Shown: positions 1 through 9,398, counted from the stretch's first letter. The stretch: 64,000 nucleotides of DNA from Xenorhabdus griffiniae (GCF_001028135.1 NZ_LDNM01000005.1:1-64000); one strand, 5' to 3'. The notes: generated from the sequence alone by a model not told the origin. Translations and numbers: made by a program.

Positions 1-375
1 GAAGCTGCCTGGGATTTAGCCGCCCCGATAAAAGGGTATCTACTCGGTGATAAAGGCTATTTAGGTATTGAATTTAAACAGGAAATGAAGAAGCAGGGCA
101 TTGAGATGATTACGCCGATGCGTGCCAATATGGATGATCCTCTTCCCAAGGAAACGAGAAGCATGATCAATGCCAAACGCCGTTTAATTGAAACCGTGAT
201 TGGTCAACTTGCCGGACAATTTGCTATCGAGAAATGCTGGGCACGGGATTTGTGGCATTTGAGTAATCGAATTGCCAGAAAACTGCTTTCTCACACGTTG
301 GGTATTTTTGCCAATTTTAAACAAGGTAAAAGTCAGCGCGACTGGCTTCAACAAGCCAACGTTATAGGATGTTAA
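1..375 (+). mobile_element. IS982-family transposase, C-terminal part (cut by window edge)
   Basis: The reading frame is open from base 1 and ends at a TAA at 373-375, so the gene starts left of the window. The translation carries GDKGY near residue 17 and a later AKRRLIETVIGQL segment, which fit the second Asp and the Glu region of a DDE transposase of the IS982 type. IS982 transposases are usually about 290-300 residues, so about 125 are present here. I cannot see a clear right-hand terminal inverted repeat. Iteron-like repeats begin only 20 bases after the stop, which suggests the element lies in or against the replication region. The complementary N-terminal half of the same family is present at 17554. 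Confidence 0.8.
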
Positions 376-395
376 AGTCGAGCATCGCGTATTAT

Positions 396-478
396 TACTA
401 TCGATAGCGGTCATGTCACATGCTATAAAGGTTTATTTACTCTTTATAGTAGTCATAGCACTCGCTATAGTGGTCATA
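396..478. repeat. Iteron-like cluster 1 (four ~21-bp direct repeats)
   Basis: Four degenerate direct repeats start at 396, 417, 438 and 459, an exact 21-bp spacing, or two helical turns. The last is ACTCGCTATAGTGGTCATA. The second copy is weak. They share the consensus ACTCnCTATAGTGGTCATA with the second cluster at 1326-1431. Tandem repeats with helical phasing are typical of Rep-binding iterons in plasmid origins and copy-control loci; binding by a Rep protein is inferred. Confidence 0.6.
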
Positions 479-598
479 TGATAGCATTTACCGAAGTGCG
501 TTTTATGGCGAGTAAGATTGTGAAACGCTACTTAGCTGGGAAGATCATCATTAGGAGTGGGACTATAGCCTGCCCCACTAGATTCGATAAGTGATTTG

Positions 599-1189
599 TT
601 ATTCTTCTAAACTATCTTTTACCTTAGAAACCCATTTGTTCTTTTCTTCTTTAGAGCAACCATCTAAAAAGCGCATTTTTCTCAAATAACCGTTTTCGTC
701 GTCGTTCGCGTAAGAAAACATAAAGCACTCACGTTCGACTACATCTTCTGCCCTGTTTTTCCATTTAACGTTAACCTCATAAATATTAAATGGAAGTTTT
801 CTATCATGAAAATAGTATTTACCACCCCATACGTGGTCTACGTCAATATCAGTTAACTCAAATCCTGTAGCTTTTCTTGCAGCCCTCATAGCTGATAAGA
901 AAATCGGGTTATCGTCATGCCCAGTCAATTCATCTTCAAGGTAGCTTTTAGTTTCACTTACGTAATTATTACCAAATACCAACCATTTAAAAGTAGTAAA
1001 GGCTAAAAACCCTGATAAAACAATAGCTATGGAATATAAAATAACTTTTAGGGGTTTTTCTTCCAGTGGGGGAGCTGAACGATAAGCACGAAGAGATATA
1101 AAAAAAATATACCCAGACAGAATACATGTAGACAAGTTTAAAAAAAAGTGAAGCACTTTAATGCACCAAATAAAATGATTAATAATCAA
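599..1189 (-). CDS. Hypothetical protein with two membrane segments
   Basis: A 196-residue protein that I do not recognise. The N-terminal third holds two hydrophobic stretches (about residues 6-32 and 46-70) that are likely membrane helices. The remainder is hydrophilic, about 125 residues, with two cysteines (FMFSY... and DGCSK near the C-terminus), probably on one side of the membrane. The gene is monocistronic, on the - strand, and sits between the two iteron clusters, so it may be a moron inserted into the replication region. AT-rich codon use resembles the accessory genes around 30-34 kb more than the phage core genes. Confidence 0.5.
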   Translation of the reverse strand: MIINHFIWCIKVLHFFLNLSTCILSGYIFFISLRAYRSAPPLEEKPLKVILYSIAIVLSGFLAFTTFKWLVFGNNYVSETKSYLEDELTGHDDNPIFLSAMRAARKATGFELTDIDVDHVWGGKYYFHDRKLPFNIYEVNVKWKNRAEDVVERECFMFSYANDDENGYLRKMRFLDGCSKEEKNKWVSKVKDSLEE

Positions 1190-1306
1190 TCTGTTGATAG
1201 GTTATATCAGTGTACCACAACAAAAATTATTAATATAATGACCATATTTCTATATTCTACCGAGTCTTCCCATTCAACAACTGCGTTGAATAAATCGTAA
1301 TTGCTC

Positions 1307-1640
1307 TGTGGATAGAATTTTTCCCTACTCACTATAGTGGTCGTAATTACTATCTACAGCGGGCAATTATCTCTCTATAGTAGTCATAAGTACTGCCAAC
1401 AGTGGTTGAATTACTCTTTATAGTGGTCACAGATCCATTCTAAAGCCTTACATGGCGCTGGATTCCAGCTACGGGGATCTCTTATGATCTTAAATGGATC
1501 TCTCAGGGTCTTATTATTGGAACTATCCTGTGGAAAATATGAATAACTTACTTTTTGATTCCAAAATTAAAATTAACTATTTGTTCTATAATGGAATTAT
1601 AAGATTTATACTAATAGATTATCTATGAATAACATTTACT
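1307..1640. other. Candidate plasmid-type replication origin (iterons, DnaA boxes, GATC cluster, AT-rich DNA)
   Basis: Several origin hallmarks are stacked here. A DnaA-box-like TGTGGATAG lies at 1307-1315 (one mismatch) and a consensus-matching TGTGGAAAA at 1529-1537. Five iteron-like repeats fill 1326-1431. Four GATC Dam sites fall between about 1432 and 1500. Very AT-rich DNA follows at about 1538-1640. P1-type origins combine iterons, DnaA boxes, Dam sites and an AT-rich unwinding region in this way. No Rep gene is recognised in the window, so the initiator would have to lie to the left or be one of the unknown genes. Confidence 0.5.
1326..1431. repeat. Iteron-like cluster 2 (five 20-23-bp direct repeats)
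   Basis: Repeats start at 1326, 1348, 1368, 1391 and 1412. The best copies are ACTCACTATAGTGGTCGTA and ACTCTTTATAGTGGTCACA. The consensus equals that of cluster 1 about 0.9 kb away, and both clusters are in the same orientation. The third copy has CTATAGTAGTCATA, and the second and fourth are degenerate. Spacing stays close to two helical turns. Confidence 0.65.
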
Positions 1641-1763
1641 AAAAAACCAATGTTGACCACCTATTACCCAATTTACTCAGAATATAAGGCACTGTTTGGT
1701 ACAACCTTATTTTTTTCAGATACGATTATAGCGCTTAAACAGAAAGAAAAATAAGGCAAATCA

Positions 1764-2390
1764 ATGATCGATCTTAAACAGAAACAAAAAAGAATCAGAC
1801 GCTTAGAAACAGGTGTCTATACTATTGAACCTGAGTCTCTGCGATCTAGAAATGATCATCTTTGTCGGATTTGCTCAATCATATCTAACTGCCCTCTCCA
1901 ACGCTCGCTAAAACTCACTCAGAGCTATGCAGAGGCTACCATACGTACTTGTGCTAGATTTGTACCCTCTATCTCATTTAATGCGCCCTACACTGGCTTA
2001 GAACACCCTATGTTTAATACGCTAAGGGCAGGTACTACATGGCAAGAACGATTAGTAAAAGGAAAAGTTATTGCGCTGACTGACTCTAAAACAGGTGAAA
2101 TCCTCCGGTTTGGAATGGTACGTAGCGTTGTTTCAGGTTCTATCGATAAAATGCTTGAGATACACGCTCAATTCAACCATCTTGCTATGGGAGGCAAATC
2201 TATCGATGAAGTGAAAACTGTTATTCAAAAGTCCTACGGCCACTTTTTAAAACCTGATTCCAAATTAACCGCTATCTATATTGAAAAAATTAGTCATTCA
2301 CTTATCGATGAGATAGATAGGAAACTCGGTGATCCACCTGAAACCATACAATCGAACGTGATTAATCTATCACGGCATCGCAACCAGTAA
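1764..2390 (+). CDS. Hypothetical phage protein with cysteine cluster
   Basis: A 208-residue protein that I do not recognise with confidence. Residues about 33-43 hold a CRICSIISNC cluster, with another cysteine near residue 62 (RTCARF). This could bind a metal or an Fe-S cluster. The middle segment, GKVIALTDSKTGEILRFG, reads like a small beta-barrel (PUA/ASCH-like) strand pattern, but this is weak. It is the first + strand gene after the candidate origin and lies directly upstream of the sbcD-sbcC operon, so a role in replication or recombination is possible. The start ATG at 1764 follows a weak ribosome site (AAATAAGGCAA). Confidence 0.5.
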   Translation: MIDLKQKQKRIRRLETGVYTIEPESLRSRNDHLCRICSIISNCPLQRSLKLTQSYAEATIRTCARFVPSISFNAPYTGLEHPMFNTLRAGTTWQERLVKGKVIALTDSKTGEILRFGMVRSVVSGSIDKMLEIHAQFNHLAMGGKSIDEVKTVIQKSYGHFLKPDSKLTAIYIEKISHSLIDEIDRKLGDPPETIQSNVINLSRHRNQ

Positions 2391-2474
2391 TTCTCTCTAA
2401 AGGCGCGTAACACCTATAGCAACTTATTTTCTTTCTTCTTTGCCTTTTCTATTCTGTTATTATCCTAATTTCAA

Positions 2475-2492
2475 TATGTATATGAATACTTA
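2475..2492 (+). promoter_or_regulatory. Phage-wide dyad site (TATGTA-N6-TACTTA)
   Basis: Exact match to the recurring dyad TAnGTA-N6-TACnTA, 17 bases before the sbcD start codon. It is followed by an AAAGG ribosome site. This is one of nine exact copies in the window. Confidence 0.6.
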
Positions 2493-2509
2493 CATAAAGG
2501 TAAAGCTAA

Positions 2510-3595
2510 ATGAAAAAAGCGCTATACGGATTAATATCTGACACGCATTACCATGTTTGGGATGCCTTTGCGACCACTTCGCACAATGGAATGAACTCTC
2601 GCCTAAAAATTCAATTGGATGCTACTTGGGAAGCAGCTGTCGCAGCAAAAGAGGCCGATGCAAAAGCGTTATTTCATGCAGGTGATGTTTTTCACGTTCG
2701 TGGCTCCATTGCGCCTACAGTTCTTCATTTCACATCAGAGCTGTATAACAAAATCATCAATACACTCGGTTTGCCGGTATATATCCTTGCTGGTAACCAC
2801 GATCTAGAAACTAACGACTCTGTATTCTCAGCAAATGCTTCAGCTTCATTTTCAAAAATAGGCGCTAATATTGTCTGTTCTAAGGCACCACAATCATTTG
2901 ATATTGATGGTGTAAAGGTTCACATGATTAGCTGGTATAGCGACCATAAATCGCTACTGAACACAGTCAAAGAACTGGCGAAAACCATCAATATATCAGT
3001 ACCAAATGATCTGATTATTCATACTTCAATTAATAAAGCGATCCCCGGTATGCCAGATGTAGGTATGGAGGCAGAAGAGTTTAACGGTTTGGGTTTTCGC
3101 TATGTTCTTTCTGGTCATTATCACAACCACAAAGAAGTTATTCCCGGTGTTATTTCGGTTGGGGCACTGACCCATCAAAACTGGGGAGATATCGGCACTA
3201 CCGCTGGCTATATGCTGATTAATCAAGATGGAACATATAGCCAACATGCAACTAAAGCCCCTATTTTCCTTGAATTAGATAACGAACTTACTCCTGAAAT
3301 GGTGAAAGGCAATTACGTCCGAATTCGCGCTGTCATCAAAGATGATGAACACGGCAAGAAGTTAGAAGAAATGGCAAAGCTGCTAGGAGCAAGTGGTATT
3401 ACTCGTAATTTTACGAAAGAGGCCTCTCTGGTAAGTGTTGGTTCTGCTACGGCGGGAACAACCAAGATCGACAGCCTTAAAGAATCTGTCGGTAATTATT
3501 GTGCGCTTATAGGGAAATCAGATACCTCTATTGATGTGGCAAAACTGACAGCGGTATGTGAGGACGTGTTATCCCAAGCAGAGGGAAAAGCATAA
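2510..3595 (+). CDS. sbcD: SbcD/Mre11-like recombination nuclease subunit (T4 gp47-like)
   Basis: A 361-residue calcineurin-like metallophosphoesterase. Phosphodiesterase motifs are in order: SDTH at 10-13, GDVFH at 58-62, GNHD at 95-98, and SGHYHNH at 201-207, which together hold the two metal ions. Bacterial SbcD and phage gp47 cleave DNA ends and hairpins together with the SbcC/gp46 ATPase. The next gene, overlapping by one base, is that ATPase. The length is near gp47 (about 340 residues) and shorter than many SbcD proteins. A dyad regulatory site lies just upstream. The complex probably supports phage recombination and end processing in the cytoplasm. Confidence 0.9.
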   Translation: MKKALYGLISDTHYHVWDAFATTSHNGMNSRLKIQLDATWEAAVAAKEADAKALFHAGDVFHVRGSIAPTVLHFTSELYNKIINTLGLPVYILAGNHDLETNDSVFSANASASFSKIGANIVCSKAPQSFDIDGVKVHMISWYSDHKSLLNTVKELAKTINISVPNDLIIHTSINKAIPGMPDVGMEAEEFNGLGFRYVLSGHYHNHKEVIPGVISVGALTHQNWGDIGTTAGYMLINQDGTYSQHATKAPIFLELDNELTPEMVKGNYVRIRAVIKDDEHGKKLEEMAKLLGASGITRNFTKEASLVSVGSATAGTTKIDSLKESVGNYCALIGKSDTSIDVAKLTAVCEDVLSQAEGKA

Positions 3596-5514
3596 TGAAA
3601 TTCATCAAAATGACTGTTGAAAACTTCATGCGTATTGCAGAAGCAGAAGTTGAATTGAATGACCGTGGCTTGGTCTTGATTCAAGGTAAAAATACAGACG
3701 ATACATCAGCCAACAGTAACGGCTCAGGCAAATCCACTTTGATGAATGCCTTATGTTGGGGGCTTTACGGTGAAACAGCTAATGGTCTGAAAGCTGATGA
3801 TGTGTTAAGCACAGGGTTTGAAAAGAATTGCCGAGTTTCTATCGTAATTGAAAATGAAGACAGCAAACGTTATTCCATAATGCACCACCGTGCTCATACT
3901 ACCAATAAGAACCGCTTGATAGTGTCTTGTGAAGATGGTGATCTGACAAAAGGTACTGACAAGCTCACTCAGGAGTTTATCGAAAAACTGATAGGCGCTT
4001 CCAAAGAGGTATTTCTGGCTTCAATCTATGCCAGTCAGGAAAACATGCCTGATTTACCGGGCATGACCGACAAGAATTTGAAAGCTATTGTTGAAGAAGC
4101 TGCTGGGGTTGATCGTCTTACCTACTCGTATGAAATAGCTCGTGATCGGCATAACGCAAAACTTGCTGAACGTGACGGTGTTGATGGGAAAATTACTGTT
4201 GCCGGCCGTGCATTTATCAGTGCCCTGGAAACTTCCGAGGAAACTGAACACTCTGCTGCCAAATGGGAATCGCAACGTAAGGTACGTATTGCAGAGGTAA
4301 AAAAATCCATTGAATTGGCTGAAATTAATCTGGTCGAATTACAGTTGTCCAATAGAGATAACCCATCACTCGAATCAATCGATGAAAAAATTACCGCCAT
4401 CCATACTGAAATTTCTGGCGTAACAGAACATGATCGCAAGGTCAGTGAACTTGAGTCTGCCATTGCTAAAACTCGTTCAATGCAGACGATTAAACAGAGT
4501 GAAATAGATCGTCTAAAAGCACAGGCTAAACGTGCTATGACCAATGCCACGGAAGTTGTGGCTCAAGTCGGTGTGCCATGTTCTGAATGTGGTAAACCTT
4601 ACTGTGAAAGCGATTTGGCGACTGTCAAAAAAGGTCATGTTGATAAGGCTAGAACAGATATGGCTACCATTACTGCTGAGCTTATACCGGTGATTAACAT
4701 AATCACCGACCAGCTCACAAAAGCAGAGGAAAAGCTGGAAATCTTAAAAACCTCCCGCCCGAACATTGATGTTCAAATGGAAAACATTGCTCATCTTCAA
4801 AAGCAACGAACCTATATTGAAAAATCAGCTTCCAATGAGAAAGCCGCCGAAGTTTATTACAAGGCAGAAACTGAGAAATTAAAAGAGATTGAAGCTGAAA
4901 CTAACCCATTCACCGTACTCATTGAAAAAACCAAAAGAGAAGCCTTGCTCCTAAAAGATAATTTAAAGAATTTAAAAGAGAACAAGGTAATTTTAGATGG
5001 AGAATGTTTCTTGTTAGAACACGCGAGGAAAGTCTTTTCTCCTTCCGGTGTCAGAAGCCATATTTTATCTAATGTTACACCTTTCTTAAATTCCCGCACT
5101 GCGGAATATCTTAATACGCTGTCTGACGGTTCTATCGAAGCAATCTGGTCTACGATGGAAACTACCAAAAAAGGCGAAATTAAAGATAAATTTAATATTG
5201 CAGTTTCCAAAGAGGGGGCGTCTAAGTCTTTTGCCGGTTTATCTGGTGGTGAAAAGCGTAAAGTCCGTATTGCTACCGCACTGGCATTACAAGATCTCGT
5301 TGCTAACCGCGCAACTAAGAACATCCAATTATTCATCGGTGATGAAATTGATGATGCATTAGATGTAGCAGGTTTGGAACGTCTAATGGCAATTCTTGAA
5401 GTTAAGGCTCGTGAGCGTGGCACAGTGATGATTATTTCCCACAAGGAAATGAAGTCATGGTTCAGGGAAACAATCACTGTTGAATCAAAAGGTGGTCGTT
5501 CTTATGTCAACTAA
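3595..5514 (+). CDS. sbcC: SbcC/Rad50-like recombination nuclease ATPase subunit (T4 gp46-like)
   Basis: A 639-residue SMC-type ATPase. The Walker A sequence SNGSGKST is at about 41-48. A long coiled coil is interrupted by a zinc hook (C329-S-E-C332). The ABC signature LSGGEKRK starts at 549, and Walker B with the catalytic acidic pair is at D583-E584. Rad50/SbcC proteins dimerise through the hook and tether or unwind DNA for the SbcD nuclease. The coiled coil is short compared with cellular SbcC (over 1000 residues), and the total length is close to T4 gp46 (560). The start codon overlaps the sbcD stop (TAATGA), indicating translational coupling. Confidence 0.92.
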   Translation: MKFIKMTVENFMRIAEAEVELNDRGLVLIQGKNTDDTSANSNGSGKSTLMNALCWGLYGETANGLKADDVLSTGFEKNCRVSIVIENEDSKRYSIMHHRAHTTNKNRLIVSCEDGDLTKGTDKLTQEFIEKLIGASKEVFLASIYASQENMPDLPGMTDKNLKAIVEEAAGVDRLTYSYEIARDRHNAKLAERDGVDGKITVAGRAFISALETSEETEHSAAKWESQRKVRIAEVKKSIELAEINLVELQLSNRDNPSLESIDEKITAIHTEISGVTEHDRKVSELESAIAKTRSMQTIKQSEIDRLKAQAKRAMTNATEVVAQVGVPCSECGKPYCESDLATVKKGHVDKARTDMATITAELIPVINIITDQLTKAEEKLEILKTSRPNIDVQMENIAHLQKQRTYIEKSASNEKAAEVYYKAETEKLKEIEAETNPFTVLIEKTKREALLLKDNLKNLKENKVILDGECFLLEHARKVFSPSGVRSHILSNVTPFLNSRTAEYLNTLSDGSIEAIWSTMETTKKGEIKDKFNIAVSKEGASKSFAGLSGGEKRKVRIATALALQDLVANRATKNIQLFIGDEIDDALDVAGLERLMAILEVKARERGTVMIISHKEMKSWFRETITVESKGGRSYVN

Positions 5515-6376
5515 GTTACCTATCGAATCTGCCATTGCTTCGGCGGTAGCTGTTGCTGATGCAATCAATCTAAGCCGAGTCTACAACTTAATGAACGTGA
5601 AAGAGATTCCGGTTTTCGCTTACTCCCATTCAATTGATGAAAATTTATGTGTAGCAGAGGCTGGAATGGAGTTTGAAAAATCAGACGCCACTGGCAGTTT
5701 TGCTATTACTCCTGACAAATGGCGTATATCCAAGCTGTTATTGCAAAAAGTTATGTCATCCGCAGCTATTGAAAAAGTTGATAGTTGGTTATCGATGAAA
5801 ATGTTAGAGGGGAAAGAGCTTCTAATGCTTCATTTCCACCGTGTGCATACGGTACTTGATGGAAAAAGCGAATATATCATCATGCCGATCCTGACTGACA
5901 GAGACGGAAAAGATATTCAAGAAAACCGACGTGTTCTGATTGAGGAAATCAATCACCTTGATTTAAACGCAACACTACAAATGGAAACTCATTATCATGC
6001 TGCAATTGAAAAGCTCACAGAAACACTTAAAAGAAACTTTTTTGAGTCCAGTTATACCAGTGGGCTATCGGTTTCCAAAAAACGCTGTACAAACCATACA
6101 GACAATATTTACGGGGTAACGTGTGGTGACTTCATCTTTAAAGTAGAGGTAAAGCATGATTGTTCTGAACTCACTCAGGATTTAAACGCAATTGCTACTT
6201 TGTCACGAAACTACTCCTTGTCAGAACAACTTAACTCCGAAAAATTTAATTCAGTCACAAAAGCACCTGAAACTACAAAAATTGAAATAGCTAAGGTATC
6301 GGAAAGAAGCATTATTGATGACGCCATTGTGAGTATTGCTGTTAACGGCAGAGCGTTTGAGTTTGGCTCTTTTTAG
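5504..6376 (+). CDS. Conserved hypothetical phage protein downstream of sbcC
   Basis: About 290 residues, unrecognised. I prefer the ATG at 5504 (MSTKLPIES...) over the upstream ATG at 5480, because it gives a short 11-base overlap with sbcC. There is no signal peptide or membrane segment. The protein looks like a cytoplasmic alpha/beta protein with several Asp/Glu-rich strands (ILTDRDGKDIQENRRVLIEEI). Its position between sbcC and the RuvC-like resolvase suggests a recombination accessory or single-strand-binding role, but no motif supports this. Confidence 0.5.
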   Translation: MSTKLPIESAIASAVAVADAINLSRVYNLMNVKEIPVFAYSHSIDENLCVAEAGMEFEKSDATGSFAITPDKWRISKLLLQKVMSSAAIEKVDSWLSMKMLEGKELLMLHFHRVHTVLDGKSEYIIMPILTDRDGKDIQENRRVLIEEINHLDLNATLQMETHYHAAIEKLTETLKRNFFESSYTSGLSVSKKRCTNHTDNIYGVTCGDFIFKVEVKHDCSELTQDLNAIATLSRNYSLSEQLNSEKFNSVTKAPETTKIEIAKVSERSIIDDAIVSIAVNGRAFEFGSF

Positions 6377-6397
6377 TTAAAAAACACAGGTAACACA

Positions 6398-6970
6398 GTG
6401 AATAAAATTATCAAAGTAGTCGGTATCGACCCTTCTCTATCCAATTTTGGTATTGTTTTTGGAGAGCTGGATATCGGAAATAACACGGTTGTGAAAATTG
6501 AACGCATGGAGCTGACGCAAACAGAATCAGGCGATACCAAAAAGTCTGTTCGGGTGAACAGTGACGATCTCCGTCGTGCATCGGAGATTTGGAAAAAGGC
6601 AAAACCCATTATAGATCAGGCTCAATTAATATTCTGCGAGTTACCTGTTGGCAGCCAGTCAAGTCGGGCACAAACATCATACGGTATTTGTATTGGCGTT
6701 CTGGCTTGTATTGATAAGCCACTAATTCAGGTTACACCTATTGAAATCAAAAAGTTTGTTGCCGATAAAAAGACCACGACTAAAGAAGAAATAATTGCAT
6801 GGGCTACCCAAAAACACCCAGAAGCCCCGTGGTTAACTCGTAAAGAAAAAGGCAAAGTTAAGTTGGTTAATAAAAATGAGCACTTAGCCGATGCCATTGC
6901 TGCAATTCATACCGGTATACAAACCGATCAGTATCGCCAAGTAGCCTCCGTTCTATCCTCTCTTATCTAG
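6398..6970 (+). CDS. RuvC-like Holliday junction resolvase
   Basis: A 190-residue RNase H-fold nuclease. VVGIDPSLSNFGI puts the first acidic residue at D11, FCELP gives E81, and EHLADAIAA gives D165, matching the DDE/D set of RuvC-type resolvases. The GTG start at 6398 follows CACAGGTAAC, a plausible ribosome site. Phage RuvC-like resolvases cut branched DNA made during recombination-dependent replication and packaging. This fits the SbcCD-like genes just upstream, with which it probably shares a transcript. Confidence 0.85.
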   Translation: MNKIIKVVGIDPSLSNFGIVFGELDIGNNTVVKIERMELTQTESGDTKKSVRVNSDDLRRASEIWKKAKPIIDQAQLIFCELPVGSQSSRAQTSYGICIGVLACIDKPLIQVTPIEIKKFVADKKTTTKEEIIAWATQKHPEAPWLTRKEKGKVKLVNKNEHLADAIAAIHTGIQTDQYRQVASVLSSLI

Positions 6971-7000
6971 CTAGCCCAATATATTGGTTACTTAAAAATC

Positions 7001-7030
7001 AACCACACAATATATAGTTTTTGTGTGGTT
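7001..7030. terminator. Perfect 10-bp stem-loop (probable terminator)
   Basis: AACCACACAA pairs perfectly with TTGTGTGGTT across a 10-base loop. It lies between the resolvase stop and the nrdA operator. The same half-stem (TGTGTGGTT) recurs in a hairpin at 14457-14489. No U-tract follows directly, so factor-dependent termination or processing is as likely as intrinsic termination. Confidence 0.5.
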
Positions 7031-7058
7031 GATAATAGGTAAATACTTACCTATTATC
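7031..7058 (+). promoter_or_regulatory. Perfect 28-bp palindrome containing the phage-wide dyad, upstream of nrdA
   Basis: GATAATAGGTAA and TTACCTATTATC are exact inverted copies around a 4-base centre. The core TAGGTA-N6-TACCTA (7036-7053) is the most symmetric of the dispersed dyads. TATTAT follows and could be a -10 element. This is the best candidate operator in front of the ribonucleotide reductase genes. Confidence 0.65.
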
Positions 7059-7089
7059 TTTAAAATTTATCAAATTAATGGAAATATGT

Positions 7090-9378
7090 ATGACCTTAGT
7101 AGTTACTAAACGTGACGGATCGCAAGTACCGTTCGATACTGAAAAATTCAATCGTGTTGCTATGTATGGTACACAAGGTATTGATGGTGTAAGTGCATCT
7201 GCTATTGCTATGAAAGTGCATATAGGCGCACAGAATGGAGTTAAAACTACTGATATTCATTCCCTTATGGTAAAAGCTGCTGCTGACTTAATATCAGTTG
7301 ATTCCCCTAATTACAGCAAAGTAGCTGCTCGCCTTAACATTGGCCTAATTCGCAAGGAAGCTTTTGGTGGCTATGAATATCCTGACCTGTTTGAACACAT
7401 TCAGCGAATCGTTGCCATTAATAAATACGATAAAGATTTACTGACAAAATACACTGAAAAAGAAATTACAGAACTTGGTGAATACCTTGAGCCTGATCGT
7501 GATGAGTTGTTTGGTTATGCCGCAACTGTTCAGCTACGGGGAAAATATTTAGTTCAGAATCGCGTTACTGGTCAGCTTTATGAAGCTCCGCAGCATGTCT
7601 ACATGTTATCGGCTATGTGTTTTTTTCAAAACTGGAAGAAAGATACCCGTCTGCAAATGGTAAAAGACTTCTATGATGCTACTTCAACTTTCAAACTGTC
7701 TTTACCTACTCCGATCATGGCAGGTTTGCGTACTCCAACCCGTCAATTCAGTTCTTGCGTGGTTATGGAGACTGGTGATTCCCTGCCGTCAATTAACGCA
7801 ACCGCAGCCGCTATCGTTAGTTACATCTCTCAACGTGCCGGTATCGGTCTTGGTTTCGGCGCTATTCGTGCTCTTGGTAGCGAAATTCGTGGTGGTGAAG
7901 CGAACCACACGGGGGTAATTCCGTTTCTTAAATATTTCCAAGCTGCGGTGAAATCCTGTTCTCAGGGGGGCGTTCGAGGTGGAGCAGCAACGGCATTTTA
8001 TCCACTGTGGCATAAAGAATCCCAAAGCTTGTTAGTGTTAAAGAACAACAGAGGCGTTGAAGAAAACCGTGTTCGTCACATGGATTATGGCGTAATGATC
8101 AACGGTTATATGTACAAGCGCCTGATTGACGGTAAAAACATTTCACTGATTAGCCCGAATGTTGTGCCCGGTCTTTATGAAGCATTTTTTGCTGATCAAA
8201 CTGAATTTGCCCGTTTGTATGAAGCGGCAGAATCAGATGAAAATATTCAGAAGATTTCTGTTCCAGCTGTTGAGCTTTTCTCATCCTTGATGCAAGAACG
8301 TGCCTCTACTGGTCGTGTGTACATTGCTAACGTAGATCACATGAACACGCATGGTGCATTTAATCCTGCCTTTGCGCCGATTCACCAATCCAATCTCTGT
8401 ATGGAAATAGCATTACCTACAAAACCATTGGAATATGCGGACGATCCTAACGGAGAAATCTCTCTATGTACTCTGTCTGCATTTAATTTAGGTGGAATCG
8501 ATAACCTCAGTGAACTTGAACATCTTTCCTATCTATTGGTCGCGGCTCTTGATGTGTTACTGGATTATCAAAACTATCCATTGAAAGCGGCAGAATGTTC
8601 TACAAAAGGTCGCCGTAGCTTAGGTGTGGGGGTGACCAATTTTGCTTATTACTTGGCGAAGAATGGATTTAAGTATTCTGATTCTGCGGGGGATCAGTTT
8701 GTTCATGACACTTTTGAGGTTTTCCAGTATTACTTGTTAAAAGCATCTAACCGTCTGGCGAAAGAGTTCGGTGCATGCTCTATGTTTGGTGATACTCGCT
8801 ATGCGAACGGCGAGCTTCCTATCGACCACTATCGTAAGCAATTAGACAAGATAACAGGTGGCGTTACTGAACCTCTGAAAATGGATTGGGAAGCGTTACG
8901 CGAGGATATCAAAACCTATGGCCTGCGTAACTCAACTGTATCTGCTTTGATGCCATGTGAAACTTCTAGCCAAATTACAAACAGCACTAACGGTATTGAA
9001 CCGCCTCGTGGCCCTGTCTCTGTGAAGATGAGCAAAGAAGGAGCAGTGAAAATGGTCGTGCCGGGATATGAACTGCTAAAAGATCAGTATGAATACCTGT
9101 GGCAGATGGGCGGAAACAAAGGTTATCTGACCAAAGTTGCGATCATGCAGAAGTTTGTTGACCAGTCTATCTCTGCTAACACCAATTATGACCCTGAAAT
9201 TTATCCTAACGGACGTGTGCCGATGGAGGAGTTATTACGTGATCTGCTGATGGCTTATTCAATGGGAGTGAAAACACTGTATTACCACAACACCCGTGAC
9301 CGTTCTGGCGAAGAAGATGAGCGCGAAACCCCAGTTGCTCCAGCCGGTGACGATTGTGGCGACTCTTGCAAAATCTAA
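7090..9378 (+). CDS. nrdA: Class Ia ribonucleoside-diphosphate reductase alpha subunit
   Basis: Reduces ribonucleoside diphosphates to dNDPs together with NrdB. From the ATG at 7090 the protein is 762 residues, almost the length of E. coli NrdA (761). An ATG at 7078 would add four residues but has no ribosome site. The N-terminal ATP-cone is present (VTKRDGSQVPFD). Active-site landmarks follow: FSSCVV and NLCMEIALPTKP with the radical cysteine and glutamate, LCTLSAFNLGG, the second half-site ALMPCETSSQ, and the C-terminal redox pair DDCGDSCKI. Conservation with the E. coli enzyme is high throughout. It is separated from nrdB by a terminator hairpin and is probably controlled by the palindrome upstream. 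Confidence 0.97.
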   Translation: MTLVVTKRDGSQVPFDTEKFNRVAMYGTQGIDGVSASAIAMKVHIGAQNGVKTTDIHSLMVKAAADLISVDSPNYSKVAARLNIGLIRKEAFGGYEYPDLFEHIQRIVAINKYDKDLLTKYTEKEITELGEYLEPDRDELFGYAATVQLRGKYLVQNRVTGQLYEAPQHVYMLSAMCFFQNWKKDTRLQMVKDFYDATSTFKLSLPTPIMAGLRTPTRQFSSCVVMETGDSLPSINATAAAIVSYISQRAGIGLGFGAIRALGSEIRGGEANHTGVIPFLKYFQAAVKSCSQGGVRGGAATAFYPLWHKESQSLLVLKNNRGVEENRVRHMDYGVMINGYMYKRLIDGKNISLISPNVVPGLYEAFFADQTEFARLYEAAESDENIQKISVPAVELFSSLMQERASTGRVYIANVDHMNTHGAFNPAFAPIHQSNLCMEIALPTKPLEYADDPNGEISLCTLSAFNLGGIDNLSELEHLSYLLVAALDVLLDYQNYPLKAAECSTKGRRSLGVGVTNFAYYLAKNGFKYSDSAGDQFVHDTFEVFQYYLLKASNRLAKEFGACSMFGDTRYANGELPIDHYRKQLDKITGGVTEPLKMDWEALREDIKTYGLRNSTVSALMPCETSSQITNSTNGIEPPRGPVSVKMSKEGAVKMVVPGYELLKDQYEYLWQMGGNKGYLTKVAIMQKFVDQSISANTNYDPEIYPNGRVPMEELLRDLLMAYSMGVKTLYYHNTRDRSGEEDERETPVAPAGDDCGDSCKI

Positions 9379-9398
9379 CCGATTCTAATTGCTACTTT

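Noticed and set aside
4857-5477. 206-codon - strand frame inside sbcC
   Set aside because: Shadow of sbcC, whose motifs are complete in the + frame.
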